Shown: positions 49,192 to 58,026, counted from the stretch's first letter. The stretch: 64,000 nucleotides of DNA from Streptomyces marincola (GCF_020410765.1 NZ_CP084541.1:3786501-3850500); one strand, 5' to 3'. Made by a program: numbers and translations. Notes: a model not told the origin generated them from the letters alone.

Positions 49192-49335
49192 GAACCCTCA
49201 CGCCTTCTCTCGCGCTCTCACGGTGGTCGCCGACCATTGTCCCCTGCCGCTCCACCCCTGCCGCGCCCCGCCCGCCCCCCGGCGGGCACGCGCGTCCGCC
49301 CCGCGCGCCGCGCGGGGCGGACGGCGGGCCGCCGG

Positions 49336-50613
49336 TCAGGACCTCGCGGCTTCCGGCTCCTCGGCCCGCTCGATCTCGACGGCCCGCACGCGGGCTTCGG
49401 CCGGGCTCTGCGCCCTGGCCTCCGCGGGGCTCTTGGCCCGCACCAGCGGCACCTCCTGCGCGCGGGCAGCCTCCGTGCGAACGGCCTCCGCGCGCGTGGC
49501 CTCCGCGCCGGCGCCCGGCAGCGCCGCCTGCTCGGCCTCCGCCGCGGCCTGCCGCGCGGCGCGGCGGCGCTGCCGCGCGCCCGGCCCTCGGGCGGGCCGC
49601 AGGCTGGGCCGGCCCAGCGGCCTGACCTTGCCCTCGATGAGGGCGCCGAGCCCCTGAACGGCGCACAGGCCGGGCTCCTCCGCGACGTTGACGGGCATCC
49701 CGGTGTTGGTGCGGATGGCGGTGTCGAGCCCGGGCAGGCGCGCCGCGCCGCCGGTCAGCATGACGCCGCGTTCCGCGAGGTCGGCGACCAGGTCGGGCGG
49801 GCAGCGGTGCAGCACGGCGCGGATCGTGTCGAGCAGGCCGGTCAGCGGCGGGCGCACGGCGGCGCGCAGTTCCTCGGGGTCCACCTTGACCGTGCGGGCC
49901 AGGCCGGTGGCCACGTCGCGCCCCGAGACCTCGGTGATGTGCGGGAACGGGCCGGCCAGCGCGTCGTGCAGCGGGCGGACGGCCTGGCTCGGCAGCAGCA
50001 GTTCGTGCCGGTTGCGCAGGTGCTGGACGAGGGCGCGGTCGATGGTCTCGCCGCCCATGGGCACCTTGTCGGCGGCGACGATCGAGCCGAGGGAGAGGAC
50101 GGCGATCTCCGTGGTCGCGGCGCCGACCTGCACGATGAGGGTGGCCTCCGGCTCCTCGACGGGCAGGCCGCAGCCGATGCCCGCGGTGATGAGGCTGTCC
50201 ACGAGCTCGACGCGGCGCGCGCCGAGCCCGATCAGCGTCTCCAGCGCGGCGCGCCTGGCCAGCGGGTCGGCGTCGTGGGGGATGCACACGGCGGCGCGCA
50301 GCAGCGGGCGCAGCCGCCACGTGCGGCGCAGCTTGCCGCCGACCATGGCGCGCAGCATGCGCTGCGCCATCTCGATGTCGACGACGGTGCCGCCGTTGAC
50401 GGGTCTGATGACGCGGATGTTGGCGGGGGTGCGGCCGGCCATCCGTTCGGCCGGCGCGCCGACGGCGATGAGTGCGCCGGTCTTGGTGTTCATCGCGACG
50501 ACGGACGGCTCGTCGACGATGAGGCCGTGCTGTTTGGCGTAGACGCGGGTGCGGGCGGCGCCGAGGTCCGCGGCCACCGTGCAGCGACGAAGATGATCAA
50601 GACTGAGGGTCAT
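49336..50613 (-). CDS. MreB-like actin-fold protein with extended C-terminal tail
   Basis: A 425-residue bacterial actin homologue. The phosphate and connect motifs are VAADLGAARTRVYAKQHGLI, TLIVQVGAATTEIAVLSLGS and ERGVMLTGGAARLPGLDTAI. Canonical MreB has IDLGTANT, so the nucleotide site is divergent. The core ends at ~338; the last ~85 residues are an Ala/Arg/Glu tail with repeated EAR units (KSPAEARAQSPAEARVRAVE), not found in typical MreB. Streptomyces encodes several such Mbl-type paralogues linked with spore-wall synthesis. ATG 50611-50613 has no ribosome site and is probably leaderless. Confidence 0.88.
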   Translation of the reverse strand: MTLSLDHLRRCTVAADLGAARTRVYAKQHGLIVDEPSVVAMNTKTGALIAVGAPAERMAGRTPANIRVIRPVNGGTVVDIEMAQRMLRAMVGGKLRRTWRLRPLLRAAVCIPHDADPLARRAALETLIGLGARRVELVDSLITAGIGCGLPVEEPEATLIVQVGAATTEIAVLSLGSIVAADKVPMGGETIDRALVQHLRNRHELLLPSQAVRPLHDALAGPFPHITEVSGRDVATGLARTVKVDPEELRAAVRPPLTGLLDTIRAVLHRCPPDLVADLAERGVMLTGGAARLPGLDTAIRTNTGMPVNVAEEPGLCAVQGLGALIEGKVRPLGRPSLRPARGPGARQRRRAARQAAAEAEQAALPGAGAEATRAEAVRTEAARAQEVPLVRAKSPAEARAQSPAEARVRAVEIERAEEPEAARS

Positions 50614-50688
50614 ATGATCATGTTGTGGGCGTTACCGGAACGCCGCCCGCTGAAGTGCGCCGACCGGGGGAGCGCGGCCGACGGGCCG

Positions 50689-52614
50689 TCAGCTGACGGG
50701 TTCTCCGGTCCCCCGGGGCCCGGCCGCCGCCAGGTCCTCACCGCGCGGTTCCGCATCCGTCTCGAACTGCGTCCGGTACAGCTCCTCGTACCGGCCGCCC
50801 GCGGCCAGCAACGCGTCGTGCGTGCCGCGTTCGACGATCCGGCCGGCCTCGACCACGAGGATCAGGTCCGCCGCGCGCACCGTCGAGAGCCGGTGCGCGA
50901 TGACGACGGACGTGCGGCCCGCGAGCACCTCGGTGAGCGCCTCCTGCACCGCCGCCTCCGAGGTGGCGTCCAGGTGCGCGGTCGCCTCGTCCAGGATCAC
51001 CACCCTGGGCCTGGCCAGCAGCAGCCGCGCGATCGTCAGGCGCTGCCGCTCGCCGCCCGAGAGCCGGTAGCCGCGTTCCCCGACCACCGTGTCGAGCCCG
51101 TCGGGCAGCGCGGCGACCAGGTCGGTGAGCCGGGCCCTGCGCAGCGCGTCCCACAGGTCCGCCTCGTCGGCATCGGGGCGCGCGAACAGCAGGTTGGCGC
51201 GCACGGTGTCGTGGAAGAGGTGCCCGTCCTGCGTGACCATGCCGAGGGTCTCGCGCAGCGAGGCGGCCGAGAGGTCGCGCACGTCCACCCCGCCGACGCG
51301 CACCGTTCCCCGGTCCGCGTCGTACAGCCGCGGCACGAGCTGGGCGATGGTCGACTTGCCCGCGCCCGACGAGCCGACCAGGGCGACGAGCCGGCCGGGC
51401 TCCGCGCGGAACGACACGTCGTGCAGGACCTGTTCGCCGCCGCGCGCGTCGAGCGTGGCCACCTCTTCGAGGGACGCGAGCGAGACCCGGTCCGCGGCCG
51501 GGTAGCCGAAGTCGACGTTCTCGAACTCCACGGCCACGGGCCCGGGCGGAACGGCCGCGGCGCCGGGCCGCTCCTCGATCAGCGGCTTGAGGTCGAGCAC
51601 CTCGAACACCCGCTGGAAGCTGACCAGGGCGCTCATCACCTCCACCCGCGCCCCCGCGAGCGCCGTCAGCGGCGCGTAGAGCCGGGTCAGCAGCAGCGCG
51701 AGCGACACGACCGCGCCGGGTTCGAGGCCGCCGCGCAGCGCGTACCAGCCGCCAAGGCCGTAGACCAGGGCGAGGGCGAGGGCGGACACCAGCGTCAGCG
51801 AGGTCACGAACACCATCTGGAGCATCGCCGTGCGGATGCCGATGTCCCGCACGCGCCCGGCGCGCGCGGCGAACTCGCGCGACTCCTCCTCGGGCCGCCC
51901 GTACAGCTTCACGAGCGTCGCGCCGGGCGCGGAGAAGCGCTCGGTCATCTGCGTGGACATCACCGCGTTGTGGTTGGCCGCCTCGCGCGAGAGCCGGGCG
52001 AGGCGCGCGCCCATGCGCCGGGCGGGCAGCACGAACACGGGCAGCAGCGCGAGCGCGAGCAGCGTGATCCGCCAGCTGATGCCGAGCATGACGACGAGCG
52101 CGAGCAGCAGCGTCACCACGTTGCCGAGGACGCCGGAGAGCGTTCCGCTGAACGCGCGCTGCGCGCCGATCACGTCCGAGTTCAGGCGGCTGACCAGGGC
52201 GCCGGTCCTGGTCCTGGTGAAGAACGCGACCGGCATGCGCTGGACGTGGTCGTACACCGTGGTGCGCAGGTCGAGGATCAGCCCCTCGCCGATGCGGGCC
52301 GACAGCCAGCGCGCGAGCAGGCCGACGGCTGCCTCGGCCACCGCGATGGCGGCGATCAGCAGGGCCAGCAGGACGACCGTGCGTTCGGCCGCGCCCTCCG
52401 TGATCGCGGTGACGACCCGGCCGGCGAGCACGGGCGTGGCCACGGCGAACAGCGCGGACGCCACGCTCAGCAGCAGGAACCACACCAGCGCCGCCCGGTG
52501 CGGGCGGGCGAAGGCGCCGATGCGGCGCAGGGTGCGGCGGGAGAACGGCCGCTGGTCGTCCTTGGCGTGCCGGGCGTTGTACAGCGCGTTCCACGCGGTC
52601 ATCTCCATGCTCAT
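50689..52614 (-). CDS. ABC exporter, fused permease and ATPase (MsbA-like half-transporter)
   Basis: A 641-residue half-transporter. Residues ~30-330 hold six membrane helices (AALVWFLLLSVASALFAVAT, VVLLALLIAAIAVAEAAVGL, TLLLALVVMLGISWRITLLA). The ATPase at ~365-610 has Walker A VGSSGAGKST, signature RLSGGERQRL and Walker B VVILDEATAHLD. It works as a homodimer or with a partner to export lipids, peptides or drugs. ATG 52612-52614 lies 7 nt after TAGCCT. The upstream TTCAAGTAATGTTCAAGT is a direct repeat overlapping the promoter, a possible regulator site. Confidence 0.92.
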   Translation of the reverse strand: MSMEMTAWNALYNARHAKDDQRPFSRRTLRRIGAFARPHRAALVWFLLLSVASALFAVATPVLAGRVVTAITEGAAERTVVLLALLIAAIAVAEAAVGLLARWLSARIGEGLILDLRTTVYDHVQRMPVAFFTRTRTGALVSRLNSDVIGAQRAFSGTLSGVLGNVVTLLLALVVMLGISWRITLLALALLPVFVLPARRMGARLARLSREAANHNAVMSTQMTERFSAPGATLVKLYGRPEEESREFAARAGRVRDIGIRTAMLQMVFVTSLTLVSALALALVYGLGGWYALRGGLEPGAVVSLALLLTRLYAPLTALAGARVEVMSALVSFQRVFEVLDLKPLIEERPGAAAVPPGPVAVEFENVDFGYPAADRVSLASLEEVATLDARGGEQVLHDVSFRAEPGRLVALVGSSGAGKSTIAQLVPRLYDADRGTVRVGGVDVRDLSAASLRETLGMVTQDGHLFHDTVRANLLFARPDADEADLWDALRRARLTDLVAALPDGLDTVVGERGYRLSGGERQRLTIARLLLARPRVVILDEATAHLDATSEAAVQEALTEVLAGRTSVVIAHRLSTVRAADLILVVEAGRIVERGTHDALLAAGGRYEELYRTQFETDAEPRGEDLAAAGPRGTGEPVS

Positions 52615-52624
52615 GACCGAGAGG

Positions 52625-52650
52625 CTAGAACTTGAACATTACTTGAAGTC
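52625..52650 (-). promoter_or_regulatory. Promoter of the ABC exporter with a TTCAAGT direct repeat
   Basis: On the minus strand TTGACT, then TTCAAGTAATGTTCAAGT, then TAGCCT precede the ATG. The seven-base repeat TTCAAGT spaced 11 bp (one helical turn) between the promoter elements suggests control by a dimeric or cooperative regulator. Confidence 0.5.
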
Positions 52651-52735
52651 AATGCGCGCCCCCGGCCGCTCCGCCCGTGGCGGAACACCGGTCCGGGCCC
52701 GGACCGAGATCACTACGGCGGGCCGCGCGAACACG

Positions 52736-52985
52736 GTGACCACGCGAACGGTCGCGTACCCGGCCGACGGCCTCACGACGGTGGGCCACCTCGCCCTGCC
52801 GGAGACGGCGCCCGCCCCGCGGCCCTGCCCCGGTGCCGTAGCCGACGGCGGCGACCAGTTCCCGGTCGGTCCGCGGCTCTGCGGGCGCGATCGTGCTGGA
52901 GCTGGGGCGCGACGGCGCCGACCTGCGCGCGGTCACCACGGTCGACGCGCTGACCACGGGCCGGCCGGGCGCGGCGGCGCGCGGT
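52736..52985 (+). pseudogene. Dienelactone hydrolase remnant, two disjoint parts
   Basis: The frame from GTG 52736 reads VTTRTVAYPADGLTTVGHLA then LPETAPAPRP, the N-terminus of Streptomyces dienelactone-hydrolase-family proteins. About 30 bp later, in another frame from 52878, SAGAIVLELGRDGADLRAVT then TVDALTTGRPG matches the middle of the same family (normally after the GxCxGG nucleophile elbow). The stretch with the catalytic Cys and the C-terminal half is missing. It is a decayed gene with an internal deletion, next to the ArsR-type gene stop. Confidence 0.6.
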
Positions 52986-53956
52986 CAGCGTTCCGCCAGC
53001 CGCTCGCCCAGCTCCGTGCGGTAGTACAGCACCGAACGGCCCGCGCGGCGCCGGTCGACGAGCCCCGCCTCGCGCAGCACCCTCAGGTGGCCGCCCACCG
53101 AGCCGAGCGCGAGCCCCGTCATGGCGGCCAGCTGCGTCGTGCTGCGCGGCGCGGCCAGCGCCGCGAGCACCGCCGCGCGGGCCGGGCCGATCAGCCGCCG
53201 CAGCGCCTCGGCGGGCGCGGGCGCCGGTCCTTCCGCACCCAGCAGCCCGGCGCACGGGTAGGTGATGGCGTACCGGTGCGGCTCGTCCCAGCCCACCCAG
53301 CCGCGCGGCGTCGTGACCGGGATGAACAGCAGCTGCGCCGCCGCCAGGTCGCGCGGCGGGTAGGGGCGGGCGTTGATCCGCAGCCGCCCCTCGCCGAGCC
53401 AGCGCAGCCCGGGGCGCAGCCCCGCCACCGTCGCCGCCCAGCCGCCGGTGCCGACCGCGTGCGTCCTCGACACGATGTCAGCCTCGAACAGCCGCCGCCT
53501 GCGCGGCCAGTCCGCCGCGACCACGTGCGTCCACACCCAGCCGAGCAGCGCGGCGGTGGCACCGGCCGGGTCCGGCACGTCGAGCGCGGGCGGCGGCGGG
53601 CCCGGGTCGCCGTTCCTGACCCGGCACTCGGCCAGGTCGGCGGCCACGCGCGGGCGCGGCGTCGCCCGCAGCCGGTCGAGCTCGTCGTGGAACGAGCTGT
53701 CCCCCGGCAGCGGTGGCACGGTCAGGAAGTCGGGCAGCCAGCGCGGGCGCACCGCGTGCGCGACGAACGCCGCCGCGAACGGCTCGCGCGCCAGCAGCGC
53801 GCGGAACGCGGGCCGGTGCGCCGCGAGCCGTCCCGCCTCGCCCGGCGCGACGCCGATCCCCGCGAGCCCGAGCAGCGCCGCGACCGTCTCGGACAGCGCC
53901 GAGACCGCGAACCGGCCGCGCGCCAGCACGTCGGAGCCCACCAGCCACACGCCCAC
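52985..53956 (-). CDS. ArsR-type winged-helix regulator with long N-terminal domain
   Basis: A 323-residue protein. The C-terminal ~85 residues are an ArsR winged helix (GPARAAVLAALAAPRSTTQL, AAMTGLALGSVGGHLRVLRE, AGLVDRRRAGRSVLYYRTEL). The first ~240 residues are an Ala/Pro/Arg-rich domain seen in DUF5937-type actinobacterial regulators, with WLPDFLTVPPLPGDSSFHDE. The start is GTG 53954-53956 with GGAGG about 12 nt upstream. It is divergent from an MFS exporter gene 63 bp away, which it probably represses. Confidence 0.82.
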   Translation of the reverse strand: MGVWLVGSDVLARGRFAVSALSETVAALLGLAGIGVAPGEAGRLAAHRPAFRALLAREPFAAAFVAHAVRPRWLPDFLTVPPLPGDSSFHDELDRLRATPRPRVAADLAECRVRNGDPGPPPPALDVPDPAGATAALLGWVWTHVVAADWPRRRRLFEADIVSRTHAVGTGGWAATVAGLRPGLRWLGEGRLRINARPYPPRDLAAAQLLFIPVTTPRGWVGWDEPHRYAITYPCAGLLGAEGPAPAPAEALRRLIGPARAAVLAALAAPRSTTQLAAMTGLALGSVGGHLRVLREAGLVDRRRAGRSVLYYRTELGERLAER

Positions 53957-54019
53957 CGACGTTTCGCCTCCACCCGAATCTCTCGCGCTCCAGCGCGGCC
54001 CGCCGGAACACTCCCGGGC

Positions 54020-55249
54020 ATGCGCACCTACCGTCAACTGTTCCACGCGCCCGAGTTCACCCCGCTGTTCGCGACCACCGCCGCGCACCTGGCGGCCCTC
54101 ACGGTGCAGGGGCTCGCCCTGGGCACCCTGGTGCACCGGGCGACCGGGTCGCCGCTGCTCACCGCGCTGAGCATGTTCGGCGGCTCGTTCGCGCACGCCA
54201 TCGGCGCGACCCTGCTGATGTCGGCGGCCGACCGGCTCAGACCGCGCGCGGGGCTGACCGCCGCGCCGGTGGTGTGCGCGGGCGCGGCGCTGCTGCTCGC
54301 CGTGCCGGGGGCGCCGGTGTGGACCGCGCTGCCCCTCGTCCTGGTCACCGGCCTGGTCGGCTCGGTGACCGGCGGCCTGCGCTGGGGGCTGCTGCTGCGG
54401 ATCCTGCCCGCCGATGGCTACGTGCTTGGCCGTTCCGTGCTCGCCGTCGCGGGCGGCGCCACGCAGGTCGCCGGCTACGCGGCGGGCGGGCTGCTGGTCG
54501 CGGCCGTCTCCGCGCGGGGGGCGCTGCTGCTCTCCGCCGCCCTCTTCCTCGCCTCGGCCGCCGTGGCGCGCCTCGGCCTGCGCGACCGCCCGGCGCCCGG
54601 CGGCGGGCGTCCTTCGGTGCGCGAGACCTGGCGCGTCAACCGGCGGCTGTGGTCGGCGGCCGAACGCCGGTACGTCTACCTCGCGCTGTGGCTGCCCAAC
54701 GGGCTGGTCGTCGGCTGCGAGGCCCTGTTCGTGCCCTGGTCGCCGGAGGCGGCGGGCGTGCTGTTCGCCGCGTCAGCGTTCGGCATGCTCGCCGGGGACG
54801 TGGCGCTGGGCAGGTTCGTCCCGGCCGCGCGGCGGCCCGCGCTGATCACGCCGCTGCGGCTGCTGCTCGCCGCGCCGTTCCTCCTGTTCGCGCTGCCGGC
54901 GGCCTGGCGGCTGCCGCTGCCGCTGGCCGCCGCGCTCGTCGCGCTGGCCTGCACGGGCTTCAGCGCCTCGCTGCTGCTCCAGGAACGGCTGATCGCGCTC
55001 ACGCCCGAGGAGATCAGGGGCCAGGCGCTCGGCCTCCAGGCCGCCGGCACCATGACCATGCAGGCCGTCGGCGCGACCCTGGCGGGGGCCGCGGCCCAGT
55101 GGCTGCCGCCCGGGCAGGCGATGGGCGCCATGGCGGCGGCCTCGCTGCTGATCAGCCTCGCGCTCACGCCAGGACTCGTCAGGCCGCCGCGTACACCACC
55201 CACACCTGACCGGTCGCGAAGCGCAGCGGATCGCCGTCCGGCGTCGTGA
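54020..55249 (+). CDS. MFS transporter
   Basis: A 409-residue major facilitator with about twelve helices (FATTAAHLAALTVQGLALGT, LVHRATGSPLLTALSMFGGS, AHAIGATLLMSAADRLRP). It resembles the MFS proteins regularly paired divergently with DUF5937/ArsR regulators in Streptomyces. The start ATG 54020-54022 lies close to the regulator start, so the operator is probably within the 63-bp gap. Its C-terminal 23 codons overlap the end of the convergent DUF3048 gene by 71 bp; the tail there is hydrophilic. Substrate is unknown. Confidence 0.87.
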   Translation: MRTYRQLFHAPEFTPLFATTAAHLAALTVQGLALGTLVHRATGSPLLTALSMFGGSFAHAIGATLLMSAADRLRPRAGLTAAPVVCAGAALLLAVPGAPVWTALPLVLVTGLVGSVTGGLRWGLLLRILPADGYVLGRSVLAVAGGATQVAGYAAGGLLVAAVSARGALLLSAALFLASAAVARLGLRDRPAPGGGRPSVRETWRVNRRLWSAAERRYVYLALWLPNGLVVGCEALFVPWSPEAAGVLFAASAFGMLAGDVALGRFVPAARRPALITPLRLLLAAPFLLFALPAAWRLPLPLAAALVALACTGFSASLLLQERLIALTPEEIRGQALGLQAAGTMTMQAVGATLAGAAAQWLPPGQAMGAMAAASLLISLALTPGLVRPPRTPPTPDRSRSAADRRPAS

Positions 55250-56153
55250 ACTCCGTGCCCGAGCGCTCCCCGCGCCGCTCCCACTCCGCCTCGAACGCCT
55301 GCCCGTCGCGCAGGACGACGGCGTCGCCCGAGCCGACGGTCTCGGTGTAGGGGGTGACGTTGCCCAGGGAGTCGCCGTACTCGGAGTCGCGGACGGTGAC
55401 CTCCTGCACGACGACGGTGGCGGGTGACACACCGGGCACCGGCGTGCCGTCCATCGCGACCTGCCAGCCCGGCGTTCCTTCCCCTTCCGACCACGTGAAG
55501 TCGAACGTCGCGTTCGGGTAGTCGACGCGGTGCCGTTCGACGCGGGTGCCGCCCTCGGCCGGCGGTTCGCCGAACACGAAGCCGATGTCGTCGGCCTCCC
55601 CGGCCCCAGGCGCCGCGTCGAGCACGGCGGCGGGCCGCGCGTACAGGTTGTGCGGCGCCGCGCGCTCCGGGTCGCGCAGGTAGGCGCCGGGCGCGGTGTC
55701 GGGCGACACCGGGACCAGCCGCGCGTCCGCCACCTCGTCCCGCAGCCGGCTCTGCACACCCGAGTAGGCCAGCGCCGGCTCGTCGAACTGCGCCAGCAGC
55801 TCGATATCGGACTCCCGCGCGCTGCGCACCGGGCCGACGCGCTCGGGCAGCCGGTCCGCGTACACCGCGACCAGGCGGCTGAGCCCGGCCTCCACCTGCT
55901 CGACGTAGACCAGGTCCGCCTCGCCGAGCCCGGTGTGGGGCCGCGCCTGGGGCGCGTTGTCGACCTTCACGGCGAGCACGCGGGCGCCGCTTTCGGCCGG
56001 GCGGCCCGTGAACGGCGAACGCCCCTCGTCCTCGTCCCGCTCCTCGGCCTGGCACCCGGCGGTCAGCGCCGCGAGCACGGCGAGCACGACCGGCAGCAAG
56101 CGCCCGAACGACGTGCGCGCCGCGCCGCGGGCGCCTCGGACCGGACGTGGCAT
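55179..56153 (-). CDS. DUF3048 (YerB-type) lipoprotein
   Basis: A 324-residue exported protein. A signal peptide ends at the lipobox LAALTAGC. The DUF3048 core follows: VLAVKVDNAPQARPHTGLGE, ADLVYVEQVEAGLSRLVAVY, RVGPVRSARESDIELLAQFD, and a C-terminal module ends in FATGQVWVVYAA. The role is unknown, probably at the cell envelope. ATG 56151-56153 has GAGAGGTGA at 6 nt; a longer start at 56216 is less likely. Its 3' end overlaps the MFS gene convergently. Confidence 0.87.
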   Translation of the reverse strand: MPRPVRGARGAARTSFGRLLPVVLAVLAALTAGCQAEERDEDEGRSPFTGRPAESGARVLAVKVDNAPQARPHTGLGEADLVYVEQVEAGLSRLVAVYADRLPERVGPVRSARESDIELLAQFDEPALAYSGVQSRLRDEVADARLVPVSPDTAPGAYLRDPERAAPHNLYARPAAVLDAAPGAGEADDIGFVFGEPPAEGGTRVERHRVDYPNATFDFTWSEGEGTPGWQVAMDGTPVPGVSPATVVVQEVTVRDSEYGDSLGNVTPYTETVGSGDAVVLRDGQAFEAEWERRGERSGTEFTTPDGDPLRFATGQVWVVYAAA

Positions 56154-56268
56154 CGGCGTCACCTCTCCGCTACTCCCGGCTTCCCCCGGGGTCACTCCTG
56201 GTGTCCAGTGGACCACGGAACGCCGCGCCGCGACACGGGTCGCGCCGGGCGGCGGTGTGATCCTCTTC

Positions 56269-56299
56269 TTAATGAAAATGGTTTCCGTTTCTGTATAGT
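56269..56299 (+). promoter_or_regulatory. Zur-type box and -10 of the rpmE2 promoter
   Basis: TTAATGAAAATGGTTTCCGT at 56269-56288 matches the actinobacterial Zur pattern (A+T-rich inverted TGAAAATGRTTTTCA-like). TATAGT at 56294-56299 is a good -10, and the box covers the -35 position. Zinc-loaded Zur bound here would block transcription, so the operon should be induced by zinc shortage. Confidence 0.75.
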
Positions 56300-56429
56300 G
56301 GGGAGCGGGCCCGGGCGGGAACGGGAGCGGGTCCGGCTGTCATGGCCGGCGGTCACCGGGTACTCGGGTCGGGACGAACCTCGCGAACCACCCAGCCGGA
56401 GCACTCCGCAGCAGTGGAAAGGAGCCGCC

Positions 56430-56684
56430 ATGAAGTCCGGAATCCACCCCGAGTACCGGCCGGTCGTCTTCCGCGACCGCGCCGCGGGCTTCGCCTTCCT
56501 GACGCGTTCGACCGCCACGAGCGACCGGACCATCGAGTGGGAGGACGGCGAGACGTACCCCGTGATCGACGTCGAGATCTCCTCCGCGAGCCACGCCTTC
56601 TACACCGGCACCGCGCGCGTGCTCGACACGGCGGGGCGCGTGGAGCGGTTCGAGCGCCGTTACGGCAAGCGGGGGGAGCGGTGA
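56430..56684 (+). CDS. rpmE2: Ribosomal protein bL31 type B (zinc-free paralogue)
   Basis: An 84-residue type B L31: MKSGIHPEYRPVVFRDRAAG, then FLTRSTATSD and ASHAFYTGTARVLDTAGRVE. It has no Cys, so it does not bind zinc, and can replace the zinc-containing L31 when zinc is scarce, releasing zinc for reuse. ATG 56430 has AAAGGAG 5-6 nt upstream. The Zur-type promoter and overlap with a CobW gene agree with the known Streptomyces arrangement of zinc-responsive ribosomal protein genes. Confidence 0.95.
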   Translation: MKSGIHPEYRPVVFRDRAAGFAFLTRSTATSDRTIEWEDGETYPVIDVEISSASHAFYTGTARVLDTAGRVERFERRYGKRGER

Positions 56685-57829
56685 CGCCCGTCCCGGCGCT
56701 GCCGGTCGTGTTCGTCGCGGGGCTGCACGCGCAGGCGCGGCGGGAAGCAGTCGAACACCTCCTCGCCGCCCTGCCGGGCAGCCTGGCCCTGCACCACGAC
56801 CTCTCCGGCGCCACCGTCGTCAGGACCGTCCGCGACGCCGGGGGCGTCAGGCAGCGGGGGGAGGCCCCGCCGGTCGACGACTGCCCGTGCTGCGCCGTGC
56901 GCGAGGACCTGGTGCCCCAGCTGCGGCGGCTGGCGGAGGGCCGGGACTGCGCGCTGGCCGTCGTCGAGCTGTGGGACTCCGTCGAGCCCAGGGCCATGGC
57001 CGAGGCCGTCGCGGAGCACGCCGCGGGGGCGCTGCGGCCGGCCGGCGTCGTGACGGCCGTCGACCCCGCCCTCGTGCTGCCCTACCTGGCCTGCGGCGAC
57101 GACCTCGCGGACGTCGGGCTCCCCGCCGCGCCCGAGGACCGGCGCACCGTCGCGGACACCTGGGCACGGCAGCTCGAATACGCGACGGTGGTGGCCGTGG
57201 CGCACGGCGAGGACCCCGTGTCCGAGGCCGACCTCGCGCTGCTGACCCAGCTGCACCCGACGGCGCGGCAGGTCGCGGTCGGCGACCCCGCGTTCCCGCT
57301 GCTCGCCGCGTCGGGCTTCGACGCCGCCGCGGCGGCGGAGCGGCAGCACCCGGCCAGCGCGCTGCTGCCGCAGGACGCCCAGGAGTACGGCGTCGGCACG
57401 CTGCTGTGGCGGCACCGGCGGCCCTTCCACCCCGGGCGGCTCTTCAACGCCCTTGAGGACCTCACGTGCGCCGCGCCGCGCAGCCGCGGCAGGTTCTGGC
57501 TGGCCGACCGCCCGGACACGCTGCTGTCCTGGGACGCGGCGGGCGGCACCCTCTCCGTGGAGAGCGCGGGGCCCTGGCTGGCCACGCTGCCCGACGTGGC
57601 GTGGGCGATGGTGCCAGGCGTCCGGCGGGCGGCGGCGGCGATCGACTGGCACCCGGAGTTCGGTGACCGCGTGCAGTTGCTCGCGTTCACAGGACCCGGC
57701 ATCGACCGGCACGGCATCCGGGCCATGCTGGCGTCCTGCCTGCTCAGCGAGGCGGAGTACGCGGCGGGGCGGGACGCCTGGCGGCGGCTGCCGTCCGCGT
57801 TCGACGCGCTGCTCGACCCGGCCCTGTGA
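56681..57829 (+). CDS. CobW/G3E-type metallochaperone without a Walker A motif
   Basis: A 382-residue CobW-family protein. The metal motif CxCC is present as DDCPCCAVREDLVPQLRR, and the CobW C-terminal domain (GRLFNALEDL ... VQLLAFTGPGIDRHGIRAML) is intact. But where the P-loop GxxGxGKT should be, the sequence reads PVVFVAGLHAQARREAVEHL, with no Lys or Gly pattern, so GTP binding is doubtful. GTG 56681 overlaps the rpmE2 stop, so the two are co-translated and share the Zur-type control. It probably handles zinc delivery or sensing by a route that does not need GTP hydrolysis. Confidence 0.87.
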   Translation: MTPVPALPVVFVAGLHAQARREAVEHLLAALPGSLALHHDLSGATVVRTVRDAGGVRQRGEAPPVDDCPCCAVREDLVPQLRRLAEGRDCALAVVELWDSVEPRAMAEAVAEHAAGALRPAGVVTAVDPALVLPYLACGDDLADVGLPAAPEDRRTVADTWARQLEYATVVAVAHGEDPVSEADLALLTQLHPTARQVAVGDPAFPLLAASGFDAAAAAERQHPASALLPQDAQEYGVGTLLWRHRRPFHPGRLFNALEDLTCAAPRSRGRFWLADRPDTLLSWDAAGGTLSVESAGPWLATLPDVAWAMVPGVRRAAAAIDWHPEFGDRVQLLAFTGPGIDRHGIRAMLASCLLSEAEYAAGRDAWRRLPSAFDALLDPAL

Positions 57830-57909
57830 ACGGCGGGAACCGCGCGGCGTCCCCGGCCGTCCCACCCGGAGATCCCGACCACGGGTGACGGCGCGGCGAC
57901 GCCGCGTCG

Positions 57910-57955
57910 TGCACGTGCATTATCCCGTGCATATGCAATTGAACGACGTTATGAT
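57910..57955 (+). promoter_or_regulatory. TGCA palindromes over the DUF397 promoter
   Basis: TGCACGTGCA (57910-57919) and TGCATATGCA (57928-57937) are two perfect 10-bp palindromes, 18 bp apart centre to centre. TATGAT at 57950-57955 is a likely -10, so the second palindrome covers the -35 position. The first palindrome recurs exactly at 59031-59040 before the XRE gene. Confidence 0.65.
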
Positions 57956-58026
57956 CCGGGACAGTTGAGTCTCATGGTTGTGCGTGGGGCTCCCTATGCA
58001 CCACTCGCACGACCGGGAGAGAACCA

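Noticed and set aside
47797..52635. A 1612-codon plus-strand frame
   Set aside because: It runs antisense to lpdA, the MreB-like gene and the ABC exporter, all with intact catalytic motifs. It is an artefact of high G+C codon bias.
51830..55249. A 1139-codon plus-strand frame ending in the MFS transporter
   Set aside because: Only the part from ATG 54020 has transporter homology; the rest is antisense to the ABC exporter and the ArsR-type gene.
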